From NCBI RefSeq assembly GCF_012971725.1, contig NZ_CP048833.1, positions 4,588,001 to 4,652,000 of the forward strand: a DNA stretch of 64,000 nucleotides. Direction: 5' to 3'. The DNA is from Pseudomonas multiresinivorans (lineage in GTDB: Bacteria; Pseudomonadota; Gammaproteobacteria; Pseudomonadales; Pseudomonadaceae). Below the pieces are notes generated by a model. The model saw nothing but the letters and a program-made list of their open reading frames with translations, was not told where the DNA came from and ran no database searches. The position numbers and the translations under genes were made by a program. Below are positions 6,898 through 14,683 of this stretch, in pieces (within the stretch, counting starts at the first letter, position 1; every line of letters starts with the position of its first letter).

Positions 6898-9771
6898 ATG
6901 AGCCGCGCTCCGCGCACGCCCCCGTTCGCTACCAATGGCCAGGACCAGTTCGCCAAAGCCTTTCACACCGCGCCCGACGCCATGGTCATCACCGACCGGG
7001 ACAGCGGAAAACTCCTCGAACTCAACGCCAGTTTCGTCGACCACTTCGGCTGGAGCCGTGAAGAAGCGCTCGGCCGCACCTCGGTGCAGCTCGGCCTGTG
7101 GCGCAGCCTCGACGAGCGCCAGCGGATGCTCGACAGGATCGCCGCCGAGCAACAGCTCGACGGCTTCGAAGTCACCCTGCTGACCCGTACCGGCGAAGTC
7201 CGCAGTGCCCGCGTCTATGGCTGCCAGATCGAGCTGGACGAGCATCCCTGCCTGGTCCTGACCGTACGCGACATCACCCGCGTGCGTGCCCAGGAGCAGG
7301 CCCTGCGCGACAGCCAGGAGCGCCTCGACCTGGCGCTGGACTCCGCACAACTGGGGATCTGGGACTGGCATATCCCCAGCGGCCTGCTCTACGGCTCCGC
7401 CCGCGCCGCTGTTCTGCACGAATTGCCTGACCGGGATTTCCACGGGCCCTTCGGCGAATTCTTCGCCTGCGTCGACAAGACCGACCGCGCGCGCATGCGC
7501 CAGGCCTACGCCCGCCTCGCGCGCGGCCCGGAGAACGACTACCAGTTCACGTACCGCGCCCAGCTCGACTCCGGCGAAGTTCGCTACCTGGAGAGCCGCG
7601 CCCGCCTCTACCGCAATGCCAGCGGCAAGCCGCTACGCATGGCCGGCACCCTGCTCGACATCACCGAGCGGGTGCTCCGCGAGCGCAGCCTGCAAGCCTC
7701 GGAAGAGAAGTTCGCCAGTCTGTTCCAGGGCAGCCCGGACCCGATCTGCGTGTCCAGGGTGCGCGACGGCGAATTCGTGGAAGTGAACCCCAGCTTCTGC
7801 AGCACTTTCGGCTGGCTCGCCGAGGACATCATCGGCCGCTCGTCCCACCAGGTTGCCTTCTGGGCCGATCATCACCAGCGCTCGCGCCTGTTCGAGCAAC
7901 TGATGCGCGACCACGCGCTGCAGAACGTCGAAGTGCAGTTCCTCACCCGCGAAGGCCAGACCATCACCTGCATGGTCGCCAGCCGGCTGATCTGGGTCGA
8001 CCGCCAGCTGTGCATCCTCTCCAGCTTCCGCGACGTCACCCGGCGGCTGCAGGCCGAGGCCGCGCTCAAGGCCAGCCAGGAGAAGTTCGCCAAGGCGTTC
8101 CACTCCAGCCCCGACGCCATTACCATCACCGAACGCGAGACAGGCCGCTACATCGAGGTCAATGAAGGCTTCCACCGCCTCACCGGCTACCGCACCGACG
8201 AGGTGATCGGGCAGACCGCCCTGGGTATCAATATCTGGGCCGACCCGGACGAGCGCCTGAACATGATCGCCGCGCTCAACCGCGACGGCTTCGTCCACCA
8301 CCTGGAAATGCGTGGCCGCCACCGTGACGGCACGATCAAGACGGTCGACGTGTCGGTGGAGCCGATCGAACTGGGCGGCGTGAACTGCCTGCTGCTCACC
8401 GCCCGCGACACCAGCGAGCTTCGCGAGGCCGAGGCGCGCATCCAGCACCTCGCCTACCACGACGCCCTGACCGACCTGCCCAACCGCGCCCTGCTGATGG
8501 ATCGCCTCAAGCAGCAGATCGCCCTGCTGCAGCGCCACAGCCTGCGCGGCGCGCTGCTGTTCCTCGACCTCGACCACTTCAAGCACATCAACGATTCCCT
8601 CGGCCACTCCGTCGGCGACTCCATCCTGCAGATGGTCACTGCGCGCCTGGAAGCCAGCGTGCGCCAGGAGGACACCGTGGCCCGCCTGGGCGGCGACGAG
8701 TTCGTGGTGCTGATCACCGGTATCGAAGGCAGTCGCCTGGAAACGTCCCAGCAGGTGCGCCAACTGGCGGAAAAACTGCGCGACCTGCTGGCCGAACCGA
8801 TGCTGCTCGACGGCCACCGCCTGCAGATCACCCCGAGCATCGGCATCGCGTTGATCCCCGACGACGGCGCGACCCCGGACGACCTGCTCAAGCGCGCCGA
8901 CATCGCCATGTACCGAGCCAAGGACGCCGGCCGCAATACCGTGCAGCTGTTCCACGAGTCCATGCAGCAGGCGGCCAGCGAGCGCCTGCGCCTGGAAAAC
9001 GGCCTGCGCATGGCCCTCGCCCGGCGTGAATTCAACCTGCACTACCAGCCGCAGGTGGACACCCGCGATTCACGCATCGTCGGCGCCGAAGCGTTGCTGC
9101 GCTGGCGTCACCCGACTCTCGGCCCACAATCGCCGGCCAGTTTCATCCGCGTACTGGAGGACAGCGGGCTGATCGTCGAGGTCGGCCAGTGGGTCATCGA
9201 GGAAGCCTGCCGTACCGGCGCACAGCTGCTCGCCGAGGGTCGCATCGACATCGAGAATTTCAGCCTGAGCGTGAACATCAGCCCGCGGCAGTTCCGCCAG
9301 AGCGATTTCGTCGAGCGCCTGCTGGCGCTGCTGCACAAGACCAGGCTGCCGCCCAGCCTGCTCAAGCTGGAGATCACCGAGAGCATCGTGATCCAGCAAC
9401 TGGACGACACCATCGCGCGCATGGAGCGCCTGCGCGAGGCCGGCGTGCGATTTGCCATGGATGACTTCGGCACCGGCTACTCATCGCTCACCTACCTCAA
9501 GCGCCTGCCGGTGGACAGCCTGAAGATCGACCAGAGCTTCGTGCGCGACGCGCCCAACGACAGCAACGATGCGGAAATCGTCCGCGCCATCATCGCCATG
9601 GGCCACAGCCTCGGCCTGGAACTGGTGGCCGAAGGGGTGGAAACCCCGGAGCAGCTGGCGCTGCTGGCCGAGCAGGGTTGCCACCTGTACCAGGGCTACC
9701 TGTTCAGCCGCCCGGTACCGCTGGAGGAGTTCATCGCGCTGCTGCCCGGTCGCGAGCAACAGGCGACCTGA
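6898..9771 (+). CDS. Multi-PAS GGDEF-EAL protein (cyclic-di-GMP turnover)
   Basis: A 957-residue soluble signalling protein with four successive PAS-type units: about residues 18-130, 140-265, 270-385 and 390-510. Each opens with a FAKAFHTAPDA- or LALDSAQLGIW-type helix. These are followed by a GGDEF domain (RLGGDEF, GGDEF at 598-602) and an EAL domain (EALLRW, EAL at 731-733). The GGDEF site is intact and has an inhibitory I-site RQED five residues before it. The EAL domain keeps its metal and catalytic residues (NISPRQF, LEITES, DDFGTGYSSL, KIDQSFV, AEGVET). It could therefore both make and break c-di-GMP. No membrane segment is seen. The ATG at 6898 has GGGGAAG upstream; a TTG at 6880 is less likely. 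Confidence 0.93.
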   Translation: MSRAPRTPPFATNGQDQFAKAFHTAPDAMVITDRDSGKLLELNASFVDHFGWSREEALGRTSVQLGLWRSLDERQRMLDRIAAEQQLDGFEVTLLTRTGEVRSARVYGCQIELDEHPCLVLTVRDITRVRAQEQALRDSQERLDLALDSAQLGIWDWHIPSGLLYGSARAAVLHELPDRDFHGPFGEFFACVDKTDRARMRQAYARLARGPENDYQFTYRAQLDSGEVRYLESRARLYRNASGKPLRMAGTLLDITERVLRERSLQASEEKFASLFQGSPDPICVSRVRDGEFVEVNPSFCSTFGWLAEDIIGRSSHQVAFWADHHQRSRLFEQLMRDHALQNVEVQFLTREGQTITCMVASRLIWVDRQLCILSSFRDVTRRLQAEAALKASQEKFAKAFHSSPDAITITERETGRYIEVNEGFHRLTGYRTDEVIGQTALGINIWADPDERLNMIAALNRDGFVHHLEMRGRHRDGTIKTVDVSVEPIELGGVNCLLLTARDTSELREAEARIQHLAYHDALTDLPNRALLMDRLKQQIALLQRHSLRGALLFLDLDHFKHINDSLGHSVGDSILQMVTARLEASVRQEDTVARLGGDEFVVLITGIEGSRLETSQQVRQLAEKLRDLLAEPMLLDGHRLQITPSIGIALIPDDGATPDDLLKRADIAMYRAKDAGRNTVQLFHESMQQAASERLRLENGLRMALARREFNLHYQPQVDTRDSRIVGAEALLRWRHPTLGPQSPASFIRVLEDSGLIVEVGQWVIEEACRTGAQLLAEGRIDIENFSLSVNISPRQFRQSDFVERLLALLHKTRLPPSLLKLEITESIVIQQLDDTIARMERLREAGVRFAMDDFGTGYSSLTYLKRLPVDSLKIDQSFVRDAPNDSNDAEIVRAIIAMGHSLGLELVAEGVETPEQLALLAEQGCHLYQGYLFSRPVPLEEFIALLPGREQQAT

Positions 9772-9777
9772 AGCCCG

Positions 9778-10401
9778 CTACTCGGCGGGCCGCGACTCCG
9801 ACATCACCACCATCACCTGCGCCTCGTCGGCCTCACCATCGTTGAGATAGAGATGGCCGATGCTGCTGTCGAAATAGGCCGTCTCGCGCAGGCCGATGCT
9901 CACCGACTCGCCCGTCTCGAACTGGATCCGCACGCGGCCGGCCACCACCATGGCGAACTCCTGACCGGGATGGCGAACGTAGTCGTCGAACTCGCCGACC
10001 TCGCGGGCAAAGATGCGCGCGTACAGCGGCGTCATATTGCGCTGTGGGAAATCGCCGGCAATCGGGTAGTACTCGTAGCCCCCAGTGTCGTAGCCGGCAG
10101 CATCGTCGACGCGAGTCTTCACGAAAGTCTTAAGACCTGCCAGGACGCCGACGGGCGGCAGCGGGCGGAACAACTGAGCGATATCCACCTGCAGCGCGCG
10201 GGCGGCGGCGGCCAGCTTGTCGTAGCTCACCGCGACCTGCGCCAGCTCCATCTTCGACAAGGTGGAAACCGCTACGCCAGACAGGTCGGAGAGCTGTTTC
10301 AGGGTCAGCTTCTGCTGCTTGCGAACCGCCCGCAGGCGCGCTCCGACTTCATCTCGATCCAGCTGCTGGGGTTTGGGTAGTGCTTGGGCGGTTTCGCTCA
10401 T
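9778..10401 (-). CDS. XRE-family regulator with C-terminal cupin domain
   Basis: A 207-residue repressor-type protein. An N-terminal helix-turn-helix (residues about 20-75, VGARLRAVRKQQKLTLKQLS then GVAVSTLSKMELAQ) is joined to a C-terminal cupin domain (about 120-205, with HPGQEFAMVVAGRVRIQFET). This architecture is common for local regulators of amino-acid, amine or aldehyde catabolic genes, with the cupin sensing the effector. It diverges from the oxidoreductase-RidA-permease operon. The 111-base gap holds an inverted repeat (10475-10492), so it most likely controls that operon (inference). Its end lies 6 bases from the convergent PAS-GGDEF-EAL gene. Confidence 0.93.
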   Translation of the reverse strand: MSETAQALPKPQQLDRDEVGARLRAVRKQQKLTLKQLSDLSGVAVSTLSKMELAQVAVSYDKLAAAARALQVDIAQLFRPLPPVGVLAGLKTFVKTRVDDAAGYDTGGYEYYPIAGDFPQRNMTPLYARIFAREVGEFDDYVRHPGQEFAMVVAGRVRIQFETGESVSIGLRETAYFDSSIGHLYLNDGEADEAQVMVVMSESRPAE

Positions 10402-10474
10402 GGGACTTCTCGTGAGGGGGCCGACGAAAGTTTACCGGGCCTTGCCTTTGTCGCAAAAATTCTCATATCTTAGA

Positions 10475-10492
10475 TTTCTCACATACGAGAAA
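10475..10492. promoter_or_regulatory. Candidate operator for the HTH-cupin regulator
   Basis: The perfect inverted repeat TTTCTC-N6-GAGAAA lies between the divergent regulator and oxidoreductase genes. A further TTCTCATAT half-site is at 10460-10468. A plausible plus-strand promoter (TTGCCT, 18 bases, TATCTT) would put the start site inside the repeat, as for a repressor operator. Position and symmetry are seen; binding is inferred. Confidence 0.45.
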
Positions 10493-10512
10493 ATCTGCAG
10501 AAGGCCCTGGCA

Positions 10513-11625
10513 GTGAGCCATTTCGATTTCGTCATCATCGGCGCCGGCATTGCCGGAGCCTCCCTCGCCTACCACCTGAGCGAGACGCACAAGGTGCTGG
10601 TACTGGAACGCGAAGAGCAGCCCGGCTACCACTCCACCGGGCGTTCGGCCGCCATGTTCATGGAGGCCTACGGCACGCCGCAGATCCAGGCGCTTACCCG
10701 TGCCAGCCGCGCCTTCTACGAGAATCCGCCGGCAGGTTTCAGCGAGCACCCGATCCTCACCCCGCGCGGCTGCCTGTACGTCGGCGGCCCCGAGCACATC
10801 GAGCTGCTGAACCAGGCCGAAGCCACGCCCGGCGTGCAGCGCATCAGCACCGAAGAGGCGCTGGAGTTCCTTCCCTGCCTTCGCGCGGACGCCATCATCG
10901 GCGCGCTCTACGAGCCCGACGCCCGCGATCTCGACGTCCACGCCCTGCACCAGGGCTATCTGCGCGCGCTGCGCCAGCGTGGCGGCGAATTGCGCTGCAA
11001 CCGCGAGTTACTCTCAGCTCGATACGCCAATGGCCGCTGGGCGCTGGAACTCAGCCATGGCGAAGTCATACAGGCCGCGCAACTGGTCAACGCCGCTGGC
11101 GCCTGGGCCGATCACCTGGCCAAGCGCTGCGGCATCCGCCCGATCGGCCTGCAACCCTGCCGCCGTACCGCCTTTACCTTCCCGGCGCCCGACGGCGTGG
11201 ATATCAGCCAGTGGCCGACGGTGATCGGCATCGACGAGAGCTTCTACTTCAAGCCCGATGCCGGCCAACTGCTCGGCTCCCCCGCCAACGCCGACCCGGT
11301 GGAAGCGCAGGACGTGCAGCCCGAAGAATTGGACATCGCCATCGGTGTGCACCACATCGAGGAGCACACAACCCTGGCGATCCGTCGGCCGAACCACAGC
11401 TGGGCCGGCCTGCGCTCCTTCGTCGCCGACGGCGACCTGGTGATTGGCGCGGATGCGCAGAACCCGGCGTTCTTCTGGCTGGCCGCCCAGGGTGGTTACG
11501 GCATCCAGTCCGCCGACGGCGTTTCGCGCCTGGCCCAGTCACTCCTGCTCGGCCAGCCGCTCCCCGAATCCCTGCGCCAGGAAGGCGTCGATCCCCAGCG
11601 CCTGACCCCGGCGCGCCTGCGTTGA
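10513..11625 (+). CDS. FAD-dependent amino-acid oxidoreductase (DAO family, DauA-like)
   Basis: A 370-residue flavoprotein of the glycine oxidase / D-amino-acid dehydrogenase family. It has the FAD dinucleotide motif VIIGAGIAGASLAYHL at residues 7-22, the covalent-flavin-type segment PGYHSTGRSAA, and a C-terminal FAD motif in FFWLAAQGGYGIQSADG. Several segments (GYHSTGRSAA, TPQIQALTRASRAFYENPP, LLGSPANADPVEAQDVQPE, WAGLRSFVADGDLV) resemble my memory of P. aeruginosa DauA, a broad D-amino-acid (D-arginine) dehydrogenase. The start is a GTG with AGAAGG eight bases upstream. It heads an operon with ridA-like and ykvI-like genes. The substrate is not determined by sequence; a D-amino acid is the best guess, and an L-amino or secondary-amine substrate remains possible. 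Confidence 0.88.
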   Translation: MSHFDFVIIGAGIAGASLAYHLSETHKVLVLEREEQPGYHSTGRSAAMFMEAYGTPQIQALTRASRAFYENPPAGFSEHPILTPRGCLYVGGPEHIELLNQAEATPGVQRISTEEALEFLPCLRADAIIGALYEPDARDLDVHALHQGYLRALRQRGGELRCNRELLSARYANGRWALELSHGEVIQAAQLVNAAGAWADHLAKRCGIRPIGLQPCRRTAFTFPAPDGVDISQWPTVIGIDESFYFKPDAGQLLGSPANADPVEAQDVQPEELDIAIGVHHIEEHTTLAIRRPNHSWAGLRSFVADGDLVIGADAQNPAFFWLAAQGGYGIQSADGVSRLAQSLLLGQPLPESLRQEGVDPQRLTPARLR

Positions 11626-11646
11626 ATTCCCCCCGGAGACTTACCC

Positions 11647-12021
11647 ATGAGCGATATCCAGCGTTACCCCAGCACCCTGCCCTTCCCCTTCTCCCGCGCG
11701 GTGAAAGCCGGCGGCTTCCTGTTCCTCTCCGGCCAGGTGCCGATGACTGCCGACGGCCAGGTGGTGAAAGGCGATATCCAGACCCAGACCGAAGCGGTGA
11801 TGACCCGCATCGCCGAGAGCCTGGAAGCCTGCGGCGCGAACTTCTCCCAGGTGGTGAAAGCCACCGTGTGGCTGTCGGACATGTCCCACTTCGCCGGTTT
11901 CAACGAAGTCTACAAGCGCTACTTCGACCAGGGCCTGCCGGTGCGCTCCTGCGTGGCATCCGCCCTGGCGCTGGGCGTGGACGTCGAGGTTGAAATCCAG
12001 GCCTACGTCGGCCAGGCGTAA
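11647..12021 (+). CDS. RidA-family enamine/imine deaminase
   Basis: A 124-residue member of the RidA/YjgF/Rid family, which hydrolyses reactive enamines and imines to keto acids and ammonia. The key arginine is present (Arg100 in GLPVRSCVASALALG, matching Arg105 of E. coli RidA), as is the later glutamate in VEIQAYV (Glu116), so it should be catalytically competent. It starts 21 bases after the oxidoreductase gene with a CGGAGAC ribosome site. The likely role is to hydrolyse the imino acid released by that oxidase. Its sequence is diverged from the archetypal 128-residue RidA, so it is probably a dedicated Rid subgroup member. Confidence 0.93.
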   Translation: MSDIQRYPSTLPFPFSRAVKAGGFLFLSGQVPMTADGQVVKGDIQTQTEAVMTRIAESLEACGANFSQVVKATVWLSDMSHFAGFNEVYKRYFDQGLPVRSCVASALALGVDVEVEIQAYVGQA

Positions 12022-12080
12022 GCCCTTTTGCGGTCCGGCGCTGAGCCGGGCCGCCCCATAACAACAACAGAGTCTCGATC

Positions 12081-13142
12081 ATGAAAACCAGTCTCAAGCT
12101 CGGCGGTGCGTACATCGGCCTGGTGGTGGGCGTCGGCTTCGCCTCGGGCCAGGAGATCCTCCAGTTCTTCGGCGGCTTCGGCATCATGGGCCTGGCCGGC
12201 GCAGTGGTAGCGCTGGCGCTGTTCGCCTTCCTGCTGATGAACCTCTACCAGATCGGCAGCCGCCTGCAGACCCAGTCGCACAAGGAAGCCATGGAGTTCA
12301 TCTGTGGCAAGCCGCTGGGCCGTGTCGTCGACCTGATGCTGACCTTCTTCCTGTTCGGCACCATGGTGGTGATGTTCGCCGGGGCGAACTCGTCCTTCGA
12401 GCAGCAACTGGGAATCGGTCACTCCATCGGCGGGATCGTCCTCGGCGTGCTGACCATCATCACCGTGTGCATGGGCCTGAAGCGGGTGATCACCCTGATG
12501 AGCCTGATCACCCCGGTACTGATGATCATCGTCGCAATCATCGCCATCTACGCGCTGACGCACATCCAGAAGCCGCTGGCGGAGCTGGAGCAGATCGCCC
12601 TGGCGGTGCCGCACCCGGCGCCCAACTGGCTGCTCGGCGCGCTGCTCTACGTCTCCTACAACGTCGCCGCCACCGCGGCCGCCGTGGTGGTGATGGGGGG
12701 CAGCGTGGCGAACCTGCGCACTGCCGCGCTGGGCGGCGTGTTCGGTGGTATCGGCGTCGGCGTGCTGATCCTCGCCATGGCGCTGGTCATGCTGGTGCAG
12801 ATCGACGTGATCGGCGGCAGCGCCATTCCCACCCTGCTGCTGAGCAACAACATCGCGCCCTGGTTCGGCGACGTGATGCTCGCCCTGCTGCTGGTGAAGC
12901 TGTACTGCACCACCAGCGGTTTCGCCTACACCCTGGCCGCCCGCTGCGCCGCCTACGGCGTGCCATTCCGCGTGGCAACCGTGGTCGCGGTGGTGCTCGC
13001 CTTCATCGCCAGCCAGGTCGGCTTCGTCAGGCTGGTGGGGCTGGTCTACCCGGCCATGGGCTACCTGGGCTTCGTGTTGATGGCGGCCATCGTCATCGCC
13101 TGGTGGCGCAATCGCTCGGCGCCGCTGGGGCAGAACGCCTGA
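12081..13142 (+). CDS. YkvI-family membrane transporter (APC superfamily)
   Basis: A 353-residue polytopic inner-membrane protein with about ten hydrophobic helices. It begins KLGGAYIGLVVGVGFASGQE, the signature of the YkvI-type family related to branched-chain amino-acid and sodium/amino-acid symporters. It is the third gene of the oxidoreductase-ridA operon (59 bases after ridA) and is followed directly by a strong terminator. Uptake of the amino acid degraded by the two preceding enzymes is the natural reading, but the substrate is not known for this family. Confidence 0.85.
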   Translation: MKTSLKLGGAYIGLVVGVGFASGQEILQFFGGFGIMGLAGAVVALALFAFLLMNLYQIGSRLQTQSHKEAMEFICGKPLGRVVDLMLTFFLFGTMVVMFAGANSSFEQQLGIGHSIGGIVLGVLTIITVCMGLKRVITLMSLITPVLMIIVAIIAIYALTHIQKPLAELEQIALAVPHPAPNWLLGALLYVSYNVAATAAAVVVMGGSVANLRTAALGGVFGGIGVGVLILAMALVMLVQIDVIGGSAIPTLLLSNNIAPWFGDVMLALLLVKLYCTTSGFAYTLAARCAAYGVPFRVATVVAVVLAFIASQVGFVRLVGLVYPAMGYLGFVLMAAIVIAWWRNRSAPLGQNA

Positions 13143-13156
13143 TCGAGGCACCAACG

Positions 13157-13188
13157 AAAACGCCCGTCTCTTGCGAGACGGGCGTTTT
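13157..13188. terminator. Bidirectional intrinsic terminator
   Basis: The perfect stem AAAACGCCCGTCTC / GAGACGGGCGTTTT (loop TTGC) lies between the converging permease and ibpA genes. It has a T-run on both strands, so it can serve both. Confidence 0.9.
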
Positions 13189-13226
13189 GCTTTGCGGCTA
13201 CGACCCGACTAGCGCCGGGGCGTTGC

Positions 13227-13673
13227 TCAGCCTTCGATGGCCGGGCGCTGGCCGTTGATGGCGATCCGCTTGGGCTTGGCTTCTTCCGGAACGATACGCA
13301 CCAGCTCAACGCTGAGCAGGCCGTTCTTCAGCGACGCACCCTGAACCTCGATATGGTCGGCGAGGCGGAACGACAGCTTGAAGGCGCGCTGGGCGATGCC
13401 CTGGTGCAGGTAGGTGACGCTCTCGGAAGCCTTTTCGCGCTTGCCGCCGTTGACGGTCAGCACACCGCGCTCCACTTGCAGCTCCAGGTCTTCCTCCTGC
13501 AGGCCGGCAGCGGCGATGACGATGCGGTACTGGTCGTCACCATGCTTCTCGACGTTGTAGGGCGGGTAGGAACTGCCGCTTTCACTGCGCAGGGCGGATT
13601 CGAACAGATCGTTGAAGCGATCGAAGCCGACGGACTGGCGGAACAGCGGGGCGAGGGAAAGGACGTTACTCAT
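13227..13673 (-). CDS. ibpA: Small heat-shock protein IbpA (Hsp20)
   Basis: A 148-residue alpha-crystallin-type holding chaperone that binds aggregating proteins during heat stress. The N-terminus MSNVLSLAPLFRQSVGFDRF is characteristic of Pseudomonas IbpA. The crystallin domain runs from about residue 38 (YPPYNVEKHGDDQYRIVIAA) through ELQVERGVLTVNGGK to RAFKLSFRLADHIEV. The C-terminal tail carries PKRIAING, the I-x-I-type anchor. The start at 13673 follows CAGGAGATTCGC; a longer open frame upstream is not coding. Expression is evidently controlled at two levels: a sigma-32 promoter (13767-13794) and a ROSE-like thermometer over the ribosome site (13681-13700). Confidence 0.97.
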   Translation of the reverse strand: MSNVLSLAPLFRQSVGFDRFNDLFESALRSESGSSYPPYNVEKHGDDQYRIVIAAAGLQEEDLELQVERGVLTVNGGKREKASESVTYLHQGIAQRAFKLSFRLADHIEVQGASLKNGLLSVELVRIVPEEAKPKRIAINGQRPAIEG

Positions 13674-13758
13674 TGCGAATCTCCTGAAAATTTCAGCAAG
13701 GTATGATCGGGAGCCTGACTTCAGAACTCCGGTGCGGGACCCGTCTTCGGCCTCCCGC
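13674..13758 (-). promoter_or_regulatory. ibpA 5' leader with ROSE-like RNA thermometer
   Basis: In the minus-strand leader just before ibpA, CUUGCUGAA (13691-13700 region) can pair with UUCAGGAG (13681-13688). This buries the ribosome site CAGGAG, with a single bulged G on the 5' side. That is the hallmark of ROSE thermometers, which I recall being shown for ibpA genes of Pseudomonas. A second hairpin (GCGGGA / UCCCGC) lies further 5'. Melting at heat-shock temperature would free the ribosome site. Pairing is read directly; function is inferred from the family. Confidence 0.8.
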
Positions 13759-13766
13759 AGGAACAT

Positions 13767-13794
13767 AGATTGGGCTGCTCGAATCCATTTCAAG
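13767..13794 (-). promoter_or_regulatory. Sigma-32 heat-shock promoter of ibpA
   Basis: On the minus strand, CTTGAAA (13788-13794) is followed after 13 bases by CCCAATCT (13767-13774). This is very close to the RpoH consensus CTTGAAA-N(13-17)-CCCCATNT. The transcript would start near 13758, leaving a leader of about 85 bases that contains the thermometer. Confidence 0.8.
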
Positions 13795-13820
13795 CCCCCT
13801 TCGCCACAGGAAGATTTTCC

Positions 13821-14567
13821 ATGGACAAGGTCATGCTGATCACCGGCGCCAGTCGCGGTATCGGCGCCGCCACCGCGCTGCTCGCCGCCGAGCGCGGCTA
13901 CGTCGTAGCGATCAACTATCGTCGCGAGCGCGAGGCCGCCGAGGCGCTGGTGGCACAAATCACAGGGGCCGGTGGCAAGGCACTCGCCTTCGCCGCTGAC
14001 GTGGCGGACGAGAGCGATGTGCTGCACCTGTTCCGGGAAGTGGACGAAGCCTTCGGCCGCCTCGACGTGCTGGTGAACAACGCCGGCATCCTGGAGCGCC
14101 AGATGCGCCTGGAGGACATGGACGTAGTGCGCCTGCAGCGGGTATTCGCGGTGAATGTCACCGGCACCTTCCTCTGCTGCCGCGAGGCGATCAAACGCAT
14201 GGCGCGCAAGCACGGCGGCAACGGCGGCAGCATCGTCAACGTCTCATCCATGGCCTCGCGCCTGGGTTCGCCCAACGAGTACATCGACTACGCCGCCGCC
14301 AAGGGCGCCGTGGACAGCCTGACCATCGGCCTGGCCAAGGAAGTGGCGGCTGAAGGCATCCGCGTGAATGCCGTGCGACCTGGGCTTATCAAGACCGAAA
14401 TCCATGCCAGTGGCGGCGAACCCGGGCGCGTGGAGCGCCTGCAAGCGGCGATTCCGCTGGGGCGTGGCGGTGAGGCTGAGGAAGTGGCGCGGGCGATCCT
14501 GTTCCTCGCCTCGGACGAATCCAGTTATTCCACCGGCAGTTTCGTCGACGTCAGCGGCGGGCGCTGA
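13821..14567 (+). CDS. SDR-family NAD(P)-dependent oxidoreductase
   Basis: A 248-residue classical short-chain dehydrogenase. It has the cofactor motif TGASRGIG (residues 8-15), NNAG near residue 90, and the catalytic Ser (VNVSSMASR) and Tyr-Lys (YAAAK) near 145-160. The C-terminus DESSYSTGSFVDVSGGR is typical of the FabG / glucose-1-dehydrogenase-like group. The ATG at 13821 has AGGAAG upstream; the open frame reaches further but overlaps the ibpA promoter. It diverges from ibpA. The substrate is unknown; FabG is essential elsewhere, so this is probably a paralogue. Confidence 0.9.
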   Translation: MDKVMLITGASRGIGAATALLAAERGYVVAINYRREREAAEALVAQITGAGGKALAFAADVADESDVLHLFREVDEAFGRLDVLVNNAGILERQMRLEDMDVVRLQRVFAVNVTGTFLCCREAIKRMARKHGGNGGSIVNVSSMASRLGSPNEYIDYAAAKGAVDSLTIGLAKEVAAEGIRVNAVRPGLIKTEIHASGGEPGRVERLQAAIPLGRGGEAEEVARAILFLASDESSYSTGSFVDVSGGR

Positions 14568-14597
14568 TTCGGTGTAATCGTGGCGCACGCTTTTGCA

Positions 14598-14673
14598 GTA
14601 GCGAGCTTGCTCGCGAACCGCCCAACACCGATGTGTTGGGAGGAACCGCGTTCGCGAGCAAGCTCGCTCCTAC
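14598..14673. repeat. REP doublet (REPIN), family 1, between SDR and dusC
   Basis: The inverted arms GTAGCGAGCTTGCTCGCGAA and TTCGCGAGCAAGCTCGCTCC+TAC flank a spacer that itself holds a perfect 8-bp palindrome, CCCAACAC-CGAT-GTGTTGGG (14621-14640). The same arm recurs at about 24.5, 40.4 and 48.9 kb. It lies between convergent gene ends. Confidence 0.9.
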
Positions 14674-14683
14674 GAAGAGCAGA

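Noticed and set aside
13674..14213. Long minus-strand extension of the ibpA frame to 14213
   Set aside because: It is antisense to the SDR gene and crosses the sigma-32 promoter; the family start is at 13673.
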